A stretch of 64,000 bases of DNA from Alphaproteobacteria bacterium HGW-Alphaproteobacteria-4 (GTDB lineage: Bacteria > Pseudomonadota > Alphaproteobacteria > Rhodobacterales > Rhodobacteraceae): contig PHEE01000003.1 of assembly GCA_002842855.1 (NCBI GenBank), forward strand, positions 124,001-188,000. The letters run 5' to 3'. The notes beneath the pieces are model-generated. The model saw only the letters and a program-made list of their open reading frames with translations. It made no database searches and was not told the DNA's origin. Position numbers and translations under genes: made by a program. Positions within the stretch are counted from its first letter, which is position 1. The number at the start of each line of letters is the position of its first letter. Below are positions 1-9,224 of the stretch, in pieces.

Positions 1-246
1 CGCCACAAGGGCGGGCACGACCGACTCTACCCTGAATCGGCGCTCTTGCCGCTGTTTTCTACGCGAAACGCCCAAACAAGCAAATGCAATAATGGATTAT
101 TTCGCAATCATCTTCGCATGTGGTTCGGCGTGGATGAAATGGCGTTTTGCCAGATATTTTGTAGACAGGTCGCGCGGAACCTGCGAACCTTGCGTCGCAT
201 TGCCCCCGGAGGGGGGGGATTCTGACCGGCAATGGGAGGACCTGCC
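1..246. other. Non-coding leader region upstream of the first TRAP operon
   Basis: I see no supportable gene here. The stretch is AT-richer than its surroundings. It holds a perfect inverted repeat, AATAAT-GG-ATTATT, at 88-101 and a short GntR-like half-symmetric box, TGTAGACA, at 160-167. A strong Shine-Dalgarno (GGAGGA, 235-240) precedes the first gene. A divergent gene may begin at the left edge, but too little is visible to call it. Confidence 0.5.
88..101. promoter_or_regulatory. Perfect inverted repeat, possible operator of the TRAP operon
   Basis: AATAAT-GG-ATTATT is a perfect 6-bp inverted repeat with a 2-base spacer, about 150 bases upstream of the TRAP operon start. Regulator binding is inferred from symmetry and position only; three GntR-family genes lie within 9 kb. 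Confidence 0.3.
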
Positions 247-1242
247 ATGACCTACACGATTACCCGCCGCGCGGTGCTTGGCGCCACGGCTGCGGCCACG
301 ATGATCTTCGCTGCGGGCATCGCTGCCGCGCAGGACAAGATCCAGCTGCGCATGTCAACGGTCGCTACCGAAACCGACCAGCGCACCGTGGCGCTTGCCG
401 AAGTGTTTGGCCCAGGCGTTGCCGCCTTTGCCAACTACGAGCCGCACTATAACGGCACCTTGTTCAAGCAGGCGACCGAGCTTGAGGCGATCTCGCGTGG
501 CAACCTCGAAATGGCAATCATTTCGGCGCAAGAGCTTGCTTCTTTCTACCCCGAATTCTCGGTGTTCACCGCGGGCTACCTGCACCGTGACGCCGCGCAC
601 CAGGTGGCGGTGTTCAACAACGCGCTGATGGACCCGTTCAAGAAGAAGGTCGAGGATGAGCTCGGCGTGAAGCTGTTGACGGTGATGTATCTGGGCCGCC
701 GCCAGTTGAACCTGCGCACTGAAGGCACCGTGACAACCCCGGCCGATATGGCGGGTGTGAAGCTGCGCATGCCCGGCACCGACGCCTGGCAGTTCCTCGG
801 CAAGGCGTTGGGCGCGAACCCGGTGCCGGTTGCATTCGGCGAAATCTACACGGCGCTGCAAACCGGCGCCATCGACGGGCAAGACAACCCGCTGCCGACC
901 GTCAAGGACAGCAAGTTCTACGAAGTCACCAAGCAGATCGTACTGACCTCGCATCTGGTCGACCTCAACTACCTCGCGCTGTCGCTTGACGTCTGGAACA
1001 AGATGACCCCCGAGCAGCAAGCCGCGACCCAAAAGGCCGCTGATGAGGCCGCCGAAACCGGTCGTCAACGCCAGCTGAAGTTGGAGGACGAGTTGGTTCA
1101 GTTCTTCAAGGATCAGGGCCTGAAGGTTTATGAACCCGATGTTGCGGCCTTCCGCACCCAGGTTCAGGCGGCCTATCTTGCTTCGCCCTACGCGGCCTCG
1201 TGGCCGGAAGGGATCGTTGAAGCGATCAACGCAGCGAACTGA
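247..1242 (+). CDS. dctP: TRAP transporter substrate-binding protein DctP family
   Basis: Periplasmic solute-binding subunit of a tripartite ATP-independent transporter; the family carries organic acids to the membrane permeases. The 331-residue product opens with a twin-arginine-like export signal (RR at residues 7-8, hydrophobic stretch, probable cleavage after Ala28). The middle carries the family's hallmark region, with the ligand-carboxylate arginine in the segment KLRMPGTDAWQ and the following GEIYTALQTGAIDGQDNP. ATG at 247 is chosen over the in-frame ATG at 232 because GGAGGA at 235-240 sits 6 bases before it. It is the first gene of a dctPQM-aroE-like operon, 11 bases before dctQ. The substrate cannot be read from sequence. 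Confidence 0.95.
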   Translation: MTYTITRRAVLGATAAATMIFAAGIAAAQDKIQLRMSTVATETDQRTVALAEVFGPGVAAFANYEPHYNGTLFKQATELEAISRGNLEMAIISAQELASFYPEFSVFTAGYLHRDAAHQVAVFNNALMDPFKKKVEDELGVKLLTVMYLGRRQLNLRTEGTVTTPADMAGVKLRMPGTDAWQFLGKALGANPVPVAFGEIYTALQTGAIDGQDNPLPTVKDSKFYEVTKQIVLTSHLVDLNYLALSLDVWNKMTPEQQAATQKAADEAAETGRQRQLKLEDELVQFFKDQGLKVYEPDVAAFRTQVQAAYLASPYAASWPEGIVEAINAAN

Positions 1243-1253
1243 GGACCGGCCGC

Positions 1254-1763
1254 ATGCAGCGCCTCAGAAGCCTGCTGCGGAACACAGCCGATGGGGTGGC
1301 GGCAGCAATGCTCGCCACCCTGTTTGTCGTGTTCATCGTGCAGATTGCCGCCCGCTATCTTTTCAACCTGCCGGTCGGCTGGACCCAGGAGGTGCAGGCA
1401 ACGCTCTGGCTCTGGCTGGTGCTCTGGGGTGCGGCCTTCTGCCTGCGCGATGAAGACCAGGTGAAATTTGATCTGCTCTACCTGATGGCGCCGACACGTT
1501 GGCAGCGCATTTTTGCCGGAGTTGCGGCGGTTTCCATCATCATTGCAGTTGCCGGGGCGCTTCCGGCCGCGTGGGATTATGTCGACTTTTACTACCGCAA
1601 GCGCAGCGCCGTCCTGCAGGTGCGCATGAAGTGGGTGTTCATCATCTACATCGTCTTCAGTGTTGGGCTGATCGCGCGCTATGTATTTGGCCTGATTGCC
1701 ATATTGCGTGACCCCGGCGCGCCGCCTTCACGCCTGCTTCCGCACCCCGAGGAGCCGAAATGA
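1254..1763 (+). CDS. dctQ: TRAP transporter small permease subunit DctQ family
   Basis: Small integral membrane subunit linking the binding protein to the large permease. The 169 residues show the four-helix DctQ pattern (about residues 15-37, 48-67, 87-107, 125-147) and the typical R-Y-x-F-N-x-P-V-G-W-T-Q-E segment at the end of helix 1. It lies 11 bases after dctP, and its TGA overlaps the dctM ATG (ATGA at 1760-1763), so translation is probably coupled. Confidence 0.93.
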   Translation: MQRLRSLLRNTADGVAAAMLATLFVVFIVQIAARYLFNLPVGWTQEVQATLWLWLVLWGAAFCLRDEDQVKFDLLYLMAPTRWQRIFAGVAAVSIIIAVAGALPAAWDYVDFYYRKRSAVLQVRMKWVFIIYIVFSVGLIARYVFGLIAILRDPGAPPSRLLPHPEEPK

Positions 1764-3055
1764 GCCTCGCCTTTCTGATCTGCCTCGCAGCGGTTTTCGC
1801 GCTGGCCGCCATCGGCACGCCGATCGGCTATTCGCTTCTGGTTGCCGCGACGCTCTATCTCGCTGTCGCCGGAGCCGACCTTTCGCTTGCAGCGGAGCAA
1901 CTGATCCAGTCCATTTATGACGGCTACACCCTGCTGGCGGTGCCGCTGTTCATCATCGCCGCCAACATCATGAACGCGGGCACGGTTTCCGAGCGCCTTC
2001 TTACTTTCTGCGTTGCAGTGGTGGGCCGATTCCGTGGCGGCATGGGGCATGTGAACATCCTCTCGTCGCTGATCTTCTCGGGCATGTCCGGCTCGGCGGT
2101 GGCGGATGCGGCGGGGATCGGAAAGATCATCACGGAAATGATGATCAAGACCGGCCATTACTCGCGCGGCTATGCCGCCGCGATCACCGCCGCCTCGGCC
2201 ACGATCGGGCCAATCATTCCGCCCTCGATTCCGATGGTGATGTATGCGCTGATCTCGAACCAGTCGATTGGCTATCTGTTTCTTGCGGGCATCCTGCCGG
2301 GGCTGCTGATGGGCGCGGTCTTGATGACGATGAACTATGTCATTTCGTGGCGGCGCAATATTCCGGTTGAGGCGCCTACGCCCTGGCGCGACGCGCCGCG
2401 CATTACCATCCGCGCCTTCCCGGCACTGATGATGCCAGTGATCCTGCTTTCGGGCATTTACGGCGGCGCCACCACCCCGACCGAGGCCGCAGCCATTGCG
2501 GCGCTTTATGCACTGATGCTGGCGGTCGGCCTCTACCGAACGCTCAATTTTCGCGCGTTCTACCGCGTGGTGGTCGATAGCGCGCGCCAATCGGCGACGG
2601 TCGGCATCGTGATCGGCTGCGCACTTATCTTCAACTATATCGTCGCAACCGAGCGGATTCCGCAGATGTTGTCGGTATTCATGGCTGATCAGAACATCTC
2701 GCCACTGATGTTCCTGCTGGCAATGAACATACTTATCCTCGGCCTGGGCTGCCTGCTGGATGCAACCACGATCATCCTTGTGGTGCTGCCGCTGTTCATT
2801 CCCACCGCCAACGTACTCGGGATTGACCTGATCCACTTTGGCGTGGTGATGGTGGTGAATGCGATGATCGGTCTGATCACGCCGCCCTACGGAATGCTGC
2901 TGTTCGTCATCAACGCCGTCACCGACATTCCGCTGCGCGACATCATCACGAATGTGCTGCCGTTCCTGTTTGCATTGTTGCTGGCGCTGGTGGCGCTGAC
3001 TGTCTTCCCCGATATTTCGCTGATGATCCCCCGCTATTTCGGATACAATGGATGA
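1760..3055 (+). CDS. dctM: TRAP transporter large permease subunit DctM family
   Basis: The transport channel of the TRAP system, a 431-residue protein with about twelve hydrophobic helices and the normal family length. Characteristic segments are visible: the G-M-S-G-S-A-V-A-D motif near residue 112, P-I-I-P-P-S-I-P near residue 152, and the late I-T-P-P-Y-G-M motif. It overlaps dctQ upstream and the aroE-like gene downstream, each by ATGA, so all four genes appear to be one transcript. Confidence 0.95.
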   Translation: MSLAFLICLAAVFALAAIGTPIGYSLLVAATLYLAVAGADLSLAAEQLIQSIYDGYTLLAVPLFIIAANIMNAGTVSERLLTFCVAVVGRFRGGMGHVNILSSLIFSGMSGSAVADAAGIGKIITEMMIKTGHYSRGYAAAITAASATIGPIIPPSIPMVMYALISNQSIGYLFLAGILPGLLMGAVLMTMNYVISWRRNIPVEAPTPWRDAPRITIRAFPALMMPVILLSGIYGGATTPTEAAAIAALYALMLAVGLYRTLNFRAFYRVVVDSARQSATVGIVIGCALIFNYIVATERIPQMLSVFMADQNISPLMFLLAMNILILGLGCLLDATTIILVVLPLFIPTANVLGIDLIHFGVVMVVNAMIGLITPPYGMLLFVINAVTDIPLRDIITNVLPFLFALLLALVALTVFPDISLMIPRYFGYNG

Positions 3056-3900
3056 GCGAGCCCTTGCGAACGCTTCGGCTGGGGCTGATCGGCGGCAACA
3101 TCACCGCAACGCGCTCGCCCGCGTTGCATGTGGTTTGCGGCTTGTCGCTGGGGGTGAATGTCACCTACGATCTGATCATTCCCGCCGAACGCGGTCTGGG
3201 CTTTGCCGAGCTTCTCGCGCAATGCGAACGGCTCGGTTTTGCCGGGGTCAACGTGACCTACCCGCATAAGGAAGAGGCGGCGGCACTTGTGCTGGCGGGC
3301 GATCCGGTCGTGCAGGCGATGGGGTCGTCAAACACGGTCCTGTTTACGCCCGAGGGCCCGCGTGCCTTCAATACCGATCATTCCGGCTTTGTTGCCGCAT
3401 ACCGTGCGGCCTTTGGCAAGCGCGCACCGGGGCGGGTGCTGGTGCTGGGCACTGGCGGCGTGGGCCGCGCGGTCGGCTTTGGGCTGGCCGACCTCGGAGC
3501 CAGCGAAATCGTGCTTCACGACACCGACCTTGCCAAGGTCGCGTCGCTTGCCGCAGCCATTCGAGGCCACGCGGCCGTTGCTGTCAGCGCCGCTGAAACT
3601 ACCTGTTTACATACCCTCGCGGGGATCGACGGCGTGGTCAACTGCACACCGCTGGGCATGATTGGCCGCCCCGGTTCGGCCTTGCCAGAAGGTGTGACCG
3701 GGCGCCCGGTCTGGGCGTTCGATGCGGTCTACACCCCTGCCGATACGCCCTTTCGGGCGCAGGTAACGGGCCTTGGTGCTGCGTTTCTTGGCGGCTATGA
3801 GCTCTACTTTCACCAAGGTCTGCGGGCATTCGAGATCTTCTCGCGGCAGACGGTCAGCGCGCATGATTGGGTGCGCGCCACGCTGAACTACCGCACTTAG
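3052..3900 (+). CDS. Shikimate dehydrogenase family protein (AroE paralogue)
   Basis: NAD(P)-dependent oxidoreductase of the shikimate/quinate dehydrogenase family, 282 residues. The N-terminal substrate domain holds the T-R-S-P-A-L-H equivalent of the shikimate-binding serines and the catalytic-lysine motif N-V-T-Y-P-H-K. The invariant N-T-D-x-x-G follows near residue 104, then a Rossmann loop G-T-G-G-V-G-R-A near residue 128. It is translationally coupled to dctM, so it more likely oxidises a hydroxy-acid imported by this transporter, such as shikimate or quinate, than serves aromatic biosynthesis. It converges on the next gene, and the two stop codons overlap. Confidence 0.88.
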   Translation: MSEPLRTLRLGLIGGNITATRSPALHVVCGLSLGVNVTYDLIIPAERGLGFAELLAQCERLGFAGVNVTYPHKEEAAALVLAGDPVVQAMGSSNTVLFTPEGPRAFNTDHSGFVAAYRAAFGKRAPGRVLVLGTGGVGRAVGFGLADLGASEIVLHDTDLAKVASLAAAIRGHAAVAVSAAETTCLHTLAGIDGVVNCTPLGMIGRPGSALPEGVTGRPVWAFDAVYTPADTPFRAQVTGLGAAFLGGYELYFHQGLRAFEIFSRQTVSAHDWVRATLNYRT

Positions 3901-4556
3901 GCGCGCTGCGCCGCGTGGGCGCGCAGCGCATGTTCCACCCCACCCTCGATATGGCGCACCAGCACCTCTTTGCCGCGCGCGACATCACGCTCCAGCGCTG
4001 CTTCCAACAGGGCTTGATGTTCGTCCGCAGCGATCTGCCCCCGGAAGGTCAGATACACCATCTGATAGCGCAGATAGCGGTCGAACACTGAACCGTGCAC
4101 GGCCAGCAGTTCGGCAGAGCCGCAGCCCATGATCAGCGCGTGGTGAAAGCCCGAATCGTACCGTTTCCATTCGATCCGGTCGCAAGGGTCGCCCGCGATC
4201 ATCCGCTGCTCGATCCGGCTCAGCTTGTGGTGCGCCGCCACCACGCGCGAACTCCACTCGACATCACCTACCTGAAACGACCGCTCCAGCGCATGAAGCT
4301 CGATCAGCATGCGCAGTGCGGCCAGTTCGCGCAGATTTGCCTCGGAAATCGGTGCTACAGCAAAGCCACGCTGGTCCTCGGCCACCGCCAGCCCCTCGCT
4401 TGCAAGGCGGCTGAGCGCCTCGCGCAGGGTTGGCACCGAAACACCGTAGCGCGTGCGCAGCTCTTCCATCCGCAACCTCGACGCGGGCGGCAGCTGCCCG
4501 AAGATGATATCGGAGCGCATCCTCTCGTAAGTCGTTTGGGCAAGCGATAGCGTCAC
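3897..4556 (-). CDS. GntR-family transcriptional regulator with FCD domain
   Basis: A 219-residue DNA-binding repressor or activator of the FadR subfamily. The winged helix spans about residues 5-70 (Y-E-R-M-R-S-D-I-I-F-G, then V-P-T-L-R-E-A-L-S-R-L in the recognition helix). The rest is an all-helical FCD domain, with histidines in the H-x-x-L and F-H-H-A-L segments placed as in the metal and carboxylate site of that family. A GTG at 4556 fits an AAAGG Shine-Dalgarno better than the TTG at 4577, but the start is uncertain. It is divergent from another GntR gene and convergent with the TRAP operon, which it plausibly controls. Confidence 0.88.
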   Translation of the reverse strand: MTLSLAQTTYERMRSDIIFGQLPPASRLRMEELRTRYGVSVPTLREALSRLASEGLAVAEDQRGFAVAPISEANLRELAALRMLIELHALERSFQVGDVEWSSRVVAAHHKLSRIEQRMIAGDPCDRIEWKRYDSGFHHALIMGCGSAELLAVHGSVFDRYLRYQMVYLTFRGQIAADEHQALLEAALERDVARGKEVLVRHIEGGVEHALRAHAAQRA

Positions 4557-4635
4557 AAAGGGCCTTTCTGTTTCCAACAGCCTAAACGTTGGCGCCGAGC
4601 GTCACCAGAAAAATCGCCAATCATCCATTTTCCGA

Positions 4636-4648
4636 AGCAAATATTGCT
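4636..4648. promoter_or_regulatory. Inverted repeat between divergent GntR genes
   Basis: AGCAA-ATA-TTGCT is a perfect 5-bp inverted repeat in the roughly 140-base divergent region between two GntR regulators. Its size and place suit an operator for one or both; this is inference. Confidence 0.35.
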
Positions 4649-4697
4649 GTTACCAAAATCGTCGCTTATGCTTTGCGGAACAGATTGGATAGCCCAG

Positions 4698-5354
4698 ATG
4701 GCGCCAAAGTCGCGCAAGGAAACCCTTTCAAGCCGGATCGTCGCCGATTTGCGCGCCGCTATCGTGCGCGGCGATCTTGCGCCGGGTGAAAAGATCAACC
4801 TCGATCGACTGCGCGAAGCACAAGACGTATCGATCAGCCCACTGCGCGAGGCGATGTCACGTCTGGTGGCGGATGGGCTGGTGGCATTCGAAGACCAGCG
4901 CGGCTATTCGGTCACGCCCGTTTCGGCAACGAACCTGGCCGAGATCACCCGGCTTCGTGTAGCGCTGGAAACGATGGCTTTGCGCGCTGCCATTGCAGCA
5001 GGCGACCTAGATTGGGAAAGTCAGGTGATGGGCGCACTCTACCGGTTGCGCACCACGCAACGCGGCTCGGGCAACCCAGAGCCTTGGGAGGCCGCCCACA
5101 CCGAGTTTCATCTGGCGCTTCTGCGGGGTGCGGGCATGCCGCTTTTGCTGCATTTCTGTGCGCAGTTGCGCAGCCTGCAAGACCGCTATCGCGCAATCTA
5201 CCTGGGCGACTTGCCGGCGGGGCGCGACGTTCAGGCCGAACACGACGCCATCGCCGCTGCCGCGTGCGGGCGCAATGCCGATCTGGCGGCGTCGCGGCTG
5301 GTCGCCCATATCGAGGCAACCGGCGCGCTGCTGCAAACGCGGCTTCTGGCCTGA
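4698..5354 (+). CDS. GntR-family transcriptional regulator with FCD domain
   Basis: A second FadR-type regulator of 218 residues, clearly related to the divergent neighbour. It shares R-E-A-x-S-R-L-x-x-x-G-L in the recognition helix and the E-D-Q-R-G-x-x-V-x-P wing. The C-terminal FCD domain has the W-E-A-A-H-T-E-F-H-L-A-L-L segment with the expected metal-binding histidines. ATG at 4698 is preferred because longer forms would begin inside the inverted repeat at 4636-4648. Its end is 2 bases from the convergent isomerase gene. Target genes are probably the adjacent catabolic operon or the TRAP operon. Confidence 0.88.
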   Translation: MAPKSRKETLSSRIVADLRAAIVRGDLAPGEKINLDRLREAQDVSISPLREAMSRLVADGLVAFEDQRGYSVTPVSATNLAEITRLRVALETMALRAAIAAGDLDWESQVMGALYRLRTTQRGSGNPEPWEAAHTEFHLALLRGAGMPLLLHFCAQLRSLQDRYRAIYLGDLPAGRDVQAEHDAIAAAACGRNADLAASRLVAHIEATGALLQTRLLA

Positions 5355-5356
5355 GG

Positions 5357-6946
5357 TCAGACGCCGCAGAGATGCACGGTGATGCCCAGCGCATCGGCCA
5401 ACGCCGCCTTTGCCAGCATCGCACGGTCTGCCGCCGCCGCGTTTTTGGCATAGACCACCTGTATGTGGTTCGCCCTGTGCCGCGCCATCATCGCATCGCG
5501 CGAAACGCCCGCGAGCACCGCGTGCATCATCGGCCACTCAGGGCTGGTCGCCTGGGCCCGCCTGCGGCTTTCAGCCTCGGGCAGCGCCACCGCGCGGCCC
5601 CGGCCAAGGTCCATGTGAAGCGCCCCGCCTTCAACGAAGACGCGGCTCCAGATGATCTCGCCGGGCCGCGCCACACCGCGCAGGGTGCCGCCGCCCGAGG
5701 GGAAATACATCGGCGGCTGGCGCACACTGTCCGACCCGGCCCAACCGCCGGCGTGGTGCGCCGCTGGCGCGGCGCCCGAGATTTCAAACAGCCAGACAAA
5801 CTCGCGTTTGCCATCCAGCACGAAATCTTCACCCCAGCGCAGGTCGTGCAGGGTGTTTTCTACCGGTTGCCCGAGGGCGCTGTGCAAGCGGTTGATCAAA
5901 ACACCATCAAGCCCGGCGCATTCATCAACCTCGTTGAAATGCACGATCGCCCGGCCCGGTCGGATCACGCTGCCCTCAGCGCGCGTAACCGGCGGGCGGT
6001 CGGCGTTGTTGAGCATGCCTTCCACCAGATCCGAGGCGGGGCAGAGGTCTTTCAGCCCCTGCTGATACTGAATCCCGATCGCTTCGCAGCCAAAGGTATC
6101 GGCCAGCCGCACTGCCGCCACATACATCCGGCATTGGTCAAGCACTTGCGCTTCGGTCAATTCCGTAGCGGGGTCTTGTCCGAGGTGAAAGGTCATGCCC
6201 CGCGCGCGCATCCAGTCATACACCGCCCGCGCTTCGGCCCCGGGCACCTCGCGGGACGCAAAATAGAGCGCAGATTGTGACAAGCGTTCCTTGTAGATGC
6301 CCATCGGCATCAGAAGTTCGTCGGGGATAATGGCGTTGTACATGCCCATGCAGCCTTCGTCGAAGACCCCCAGAATGACTTTTCGGGTGCGAATATCGTC
6401 GGCAATCGCGCGCGCGGTGGCGGCGTCGGGGCCCGGCACCATAGCCGGATCGAAAGCGCGCACATGTTGCAAGTTATGTTCGATCGTTCCAGTCTTGAGC
6501 CACATTTGTAGCCCGTTCAGGAAGAACTCATCTGAAAAGTCCTCGCTCCAAAGTGTCGAAAACTTCACCCCCGCCTTCGTCAGCGATCCGTTGAGGTTCA
6601 ATAGCCCCACCAGCCCCGGCCATTGCCCGGCCCAGTTGGCCACCGTCAGGATCGGCCCTTTGTGGGCATAAAGTCCGGCCAGAACGTGGTGCGAATATTG
6701 CCAGACCGCCTCGGCCACGATCAGCGGAGCAGTCGGGTCGAGGCCCGCGAAAACATCCATCCCCTCGCGCTGACTGGCGATGAAGCCGTGGCCTGCGGGC
6801 TTGACCGGGTGGGCGCGCACCAAAGAATGCCCCATATCCGCAAGAACTTCCGCCAGACGCCCTTCCATTGCGGCCTGCGCCGGCCAGCAAGTGAGGTTCG
6901 CGCTTTCGCGCAGGTCGCCGCTCGCGACCAGCATGATCTTGGTCAT
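5357..6946 (-). CDS. L-fucose/L-arabinose isomerase-like protein
   Basis: A 529-residue protein resembling the fucose isomerase superfamily, whose members interconvert aldoses and ketoses with a bound divalent metal. Visible support is the N-terminal Rossmann-like region with conserved [20 protein letters not shown], the D-E-G-C-M-G-M-Y-N segment, and the C-terminal [13 protein letters not shown]. The start has a strong GGGGGA site, and it lies 1 base after the kinase stop codon. Isomerase followed by kinase is the usual pair for entry of a pentose or deoxy-hexose as ketose phosphate, but the natural sugar is unknown. Confidence 0.78.
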   Translation of the reverse strand: MTKIMLVASGDLRESANLTCWPAQAAMEGRLAEVLADMGHSLVRAHPVKPAGHGFIASQREGMDVFAGLDPTAPLIVAEAVWQYSHHVLAGLYAHKGPILTVANWAGQWPGLVGLLNLNGSLTKAGVKFSTLWSEDFSDEFFLNGLQMWLKTGTIEHNLQHVRAFDPAMVPGPDAATARAIADDIRTRKVILGVFDEGCMGMYNAIIPDELLMPMGIYKERLSQSALYFASREVPGAEARAVYDWMRARGMTFHLGQDPATELTEAQVLDQCRMYVAAVRLADTFGCEAIGIQYQQGLKDLCPASDLVEGMLNNADRPPVTRAEGSVIRPGRAIVHFNEVDECAGLDGVLINRLHSALGQPVENTLHDLRWGEDFVLDGKREFVWLFEISGAAPAAHHAGGWAGSDSVRQPPMYFPSGGGTLRGVARPGEIIWSRVFVEGGALHMDLGRGRAVALPEAESRRRAQATSPEWPMMHAVLAGVSRDAMMARHRANHIQVVYAKNAAAADRAMLAKAALADALGITVHLCGV

Positions 6947-6947
6947 T

Positions 6948-8561
6948 TCATTCCCCCGCAGCCGCCATCAGGGCGGCATATGCCTGAAAGTCATCCTGCA
7001 TACGCCGGAACACGGCGTATTTTGCATCGTGGTAGGCAGCAATCGCGCCGCCGCGCGGAGTGATCGCGGCAACTGGGCCGCTCATCGCCGCCATCGCCGC
7101 AGGAAGGTCCGCAAAGGCGCCCCCCGCCACGGCGCCAAGCATTGCCGCCCCCAGCAGCACCGGCTCGGCCTGCGCGGGCACCAGCACGGTGCAGCCAGTG
7201 GCATCGGCTGTTTCGCGCAGATAAAGTGCGTTCTTGGCAAGGCCCCCGCTGACGACGATTGCATCAACCGCCGCCCCTGCCCTGCGCATTTCGGTGATGA
7301 TATGGCGGGTGCCATAGGCCAGCGCCTGCACCGTGGCAAGGTAATCAAGCGCAAGGTCGCCTACGTCATGCGCCAAGGTCAGCCCGCTTATCGCGCCGTG
7401 CCGCGTGGGATCGGCCAATGGCGAGCGGTTGCCGTGAAAATCGGGTTGCACATGGCGCCCTCGGGTCAAGGTCGCGGTTTCGGGGGCCATCGCAGAAAGA
7501 TGAGCATCGAGCAGATCGGTCGGGCGCAGCCCGCGCGCCTCAGCCTCGGCCCGCACCCCGGCAAAGGACGCGTGGCGGGCAAGAACTGCGTCAATCAGCG
7601 CGCCTGCCGCCGATTGCCCGCCCTCATTTGCCCAGACCTCGCCCAGCAGCACCGAGCGATACGGCCCCCAGACGCCGGGCACGAACACCGCTTCGGGCGC
7701 GGTCAGGATGTGGCAGGCAGAGGTGCCCGCAATCACCGCAAGCCGCGCCTCGGGGCCACGCTCGGGTGCCACGCCAAGGGTGCCGAGCGCGCCCGCGTAG
7801 GCATCAATCATGCCGCTGGCTACGGGGGTGCCCGCAGGCAAGCCCAGCTCAGCCGCCGCCCGCGCGCTCAGCCCCCCAACGGCCTCGCCGGGAGCCGCAA
7901 AGCGCGCGCCGATGCGGGGCAAATCGTCCGCCAGATCGCCCAGCCCGATTTCAGCCAGAAAGCCCTTGTCCCAGCCCTCACCCGCCGTGCCTTTGTGCCC
8001 CAGATAGGTCCATTTGCAGACCGCCGAGCAGAGCGAGCGTGCCTCGGTGCCGGTGGCGCGGTGGGCCAGCCAATCGGGCAAATCCCAGAACCGCGCCGCC
8101 TTCGCCCATGCCCGCGGCACCTCGCGCTTCAGCCAGCGCAGTTTCGGCATCTGCATTTCTGGCGAGATCACACCACCGACATGTGCCAGCACCGCCGCCC
8201 CGGTGGCATTGATCGCTTCGGCATCGGCAATTGCGCGGTGATCCATCCAGAGCATCACATCGTGCGCCGCCGTGCCATCGGGGCAAACCGAAACCGGTCC
8301 ACCCGCCGCATCGGCCACCACCAGCGAGCAGGTGGCGTCGAACCCGATGCCCGTCACCGGCACGCCTATCCCCGCCATGGCCCCACGGCAGGCCGCCACA
8401 ACCGCCGCCCAGATGTCGGTCGAACTTTGTTGCGCGAAATCAGGGCGGGGCCAATGCGCTGCAATCGGCGCTACGCCGCTGCCCAAGAGCCGCCCACTTG
8501 CGTCGAACACCCCCGCCCGTGCGCTGCCCGTGCCTACGTCAATGCCGATGAAAACGCCCAT
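6948..8561 (-). CDS. FGGY-family carbohydrate kinase (ribulokinase-like)
   Basis: ATP-dependent sugar kinase of 537 residues. The phosphate-binding loop [13 protein letters not shown] begins at residue 7. The expected catalytic aspartate lies in S-G-M-I-D-A-Y near residue 253, and the adenosine-binding V-S-G-G-L-A-K-N lies in the C-terminal half. The W-M-D-H-R segment and the GTGSARAG loop are characteristic of the D-ribulokinase/human FGGY branch rather than xylulo- or glycerol kinases. It starts directly after the stop of the GntR gene and runs into the isomerase gene, giving the order regulator-kinase-isomerase. The likely product is a ketose phosphate. Confidence 0.9.
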   Translation of the reverse strand: MGVFIGIDVGTGSARAGVFDASGRLLGSGVAPIAAHWPRPDFAQQSSTDIWAAVVAACRGAMAGIGVPVTGIGFDATCSLVVADAAGGPVSVCPDGTAAHDVMLWMDHRAIADAEAINATGAAVLAHVGGVISPEMQMPKLRWLKREVPRAWAKAARFWDLPDWLAHRATGTEARSLCSAVCKWTYLGHKGTAGEGWDKGFLAEIGLGDLADDLPRIGARFAAPGEAVGGLSARAAAELGLPAGTPVASGMIDAYAGALGTLGVAPERGPEARLAVIAGTSACHILTAPEAVFVPGVWGPYRSVLLGEVWANEGGQSAAGALIDAVLARHASFAGVRAEAEARGLRPTDLLDAHLSAMAPETATLTRGRHVQPDFHGNRSPLADPTRHGAISGLTLAHDVGDLALDYLATVQALAYGTRHIITEMRRAGAAVDAIVVSGGLAKNALYLRETADATGCTVLVPAQAEPVLLGAAMLGAVAGGAFADLPAAMAAMSGPVAAITPRGGAIAAYHDAKYAVFRRMQDDFQAYAALMAAAGE

Positions 8562-9224
8562 TCAGACCCCCAATGCGCGCCGCCGCGCCACCTCAATATG
8601 CGCTTCAAGTGCCGCGACCGCTGCCCCGACATCGCGCGCCAGAATCGCCTCGATTATGGCGATGTGCTCGGCCATCACGGTGGGCAAAAGCGCTGGCAGC
8701 ATCCGCGTCTGCGCCAGCCGGATCAGCCGGATGCGCACTGAATTGACCCTGTAGATGTTTGCAATCAGCTCGTTTTCCAGCGCGTCAACCATGCGGTCGT
8801 GAAACGCCCAGTCAAGCTCTTGTGCCCGATCAAGCGCGGTCGGCGTTACCCAACCTGCCGCCTCTGCCTGCGCGGTGCGGTGGTCGGCCAGCAGCGCCTC
8901 GACTTCGCCCTGTGGGGCAGTCTGGCAATAGCGCGTCACCGCCTCGCGCTCGATCATCAGGCGCAACTGAAACGCATTGCGGATAAGGTTGAGGTCGACC
9001 TGCGCCACCTGCAAGCCACGCTGCGGCACTGTGCGGATTAGGCCATCCGCCTCGAGCCGCGGGATCATCTCGCGGATCGCGCCAAGCGGCATACCGGTAA
9101 TTTCGACAAGTTCGCGCTGCGAAACAAATTGCCCCGGCGCAATGGTGCGGGCCAAAAGATGGTCGGTGAAGCTCGCATAGGCCTTGTCGCGCAGGGTCTG
9201 AAACTCGCTCTGATCGGCAGCCAT
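8562..9224 (-). CDS. GntR-family regulator of the kinase-isomerase operon
   Basis: A 220-residue FadR-type regulator: winged helix at about residues 10-75 (M-P-L-G-A-I-R-E-M-I-P-R-L in the recognition helix) and an FCD ligand domain containing W-A-F-H-D-R-M-V. It is the first gene of its operon, with a GGGGAA ribosome site. A perfect 12-base palindrome lies 47 bases upstream, so autoregulation together with the kinase and isomerase is likely. It is less similar to the two neighbouring GntR proteins than they are to each other. Confidence 0.9.
   Translation of the reverse strand: MAADQSEFQTLRDKAYASFTDHLLARTIAPGQFVSQRELVEITGMPLGAIREMIPRLEADGLIRTVPQRGLQVAQVDLNLIRNAFQLRLMIEREAVTRYCQTAPQGEVEALLADHRTAQAEAAGWVTPTALDRAQELDWAFHDRMVDALENELIANIYRVNSVRIRLIRLAQTRMLPALLPTVMAEHIAIIEAILARDVGAAVAALEAHIEVARRRALGV

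Noticed and set aside
1679..2836. A 385-codon minus-strand open frame opposite dctM
   Set aside because: Basic, His/Arg-rich antisense product with no motif; dctM is certain.
6780..8741. A 653-codon open frame on the plus strand opposite the kinase and GntR genes
   Set aside because: Its product is Arg/Pro/His-rich without motifs, and the opposite strand holds a clear kinase and regulator. High GC makes such long antisense frames common.
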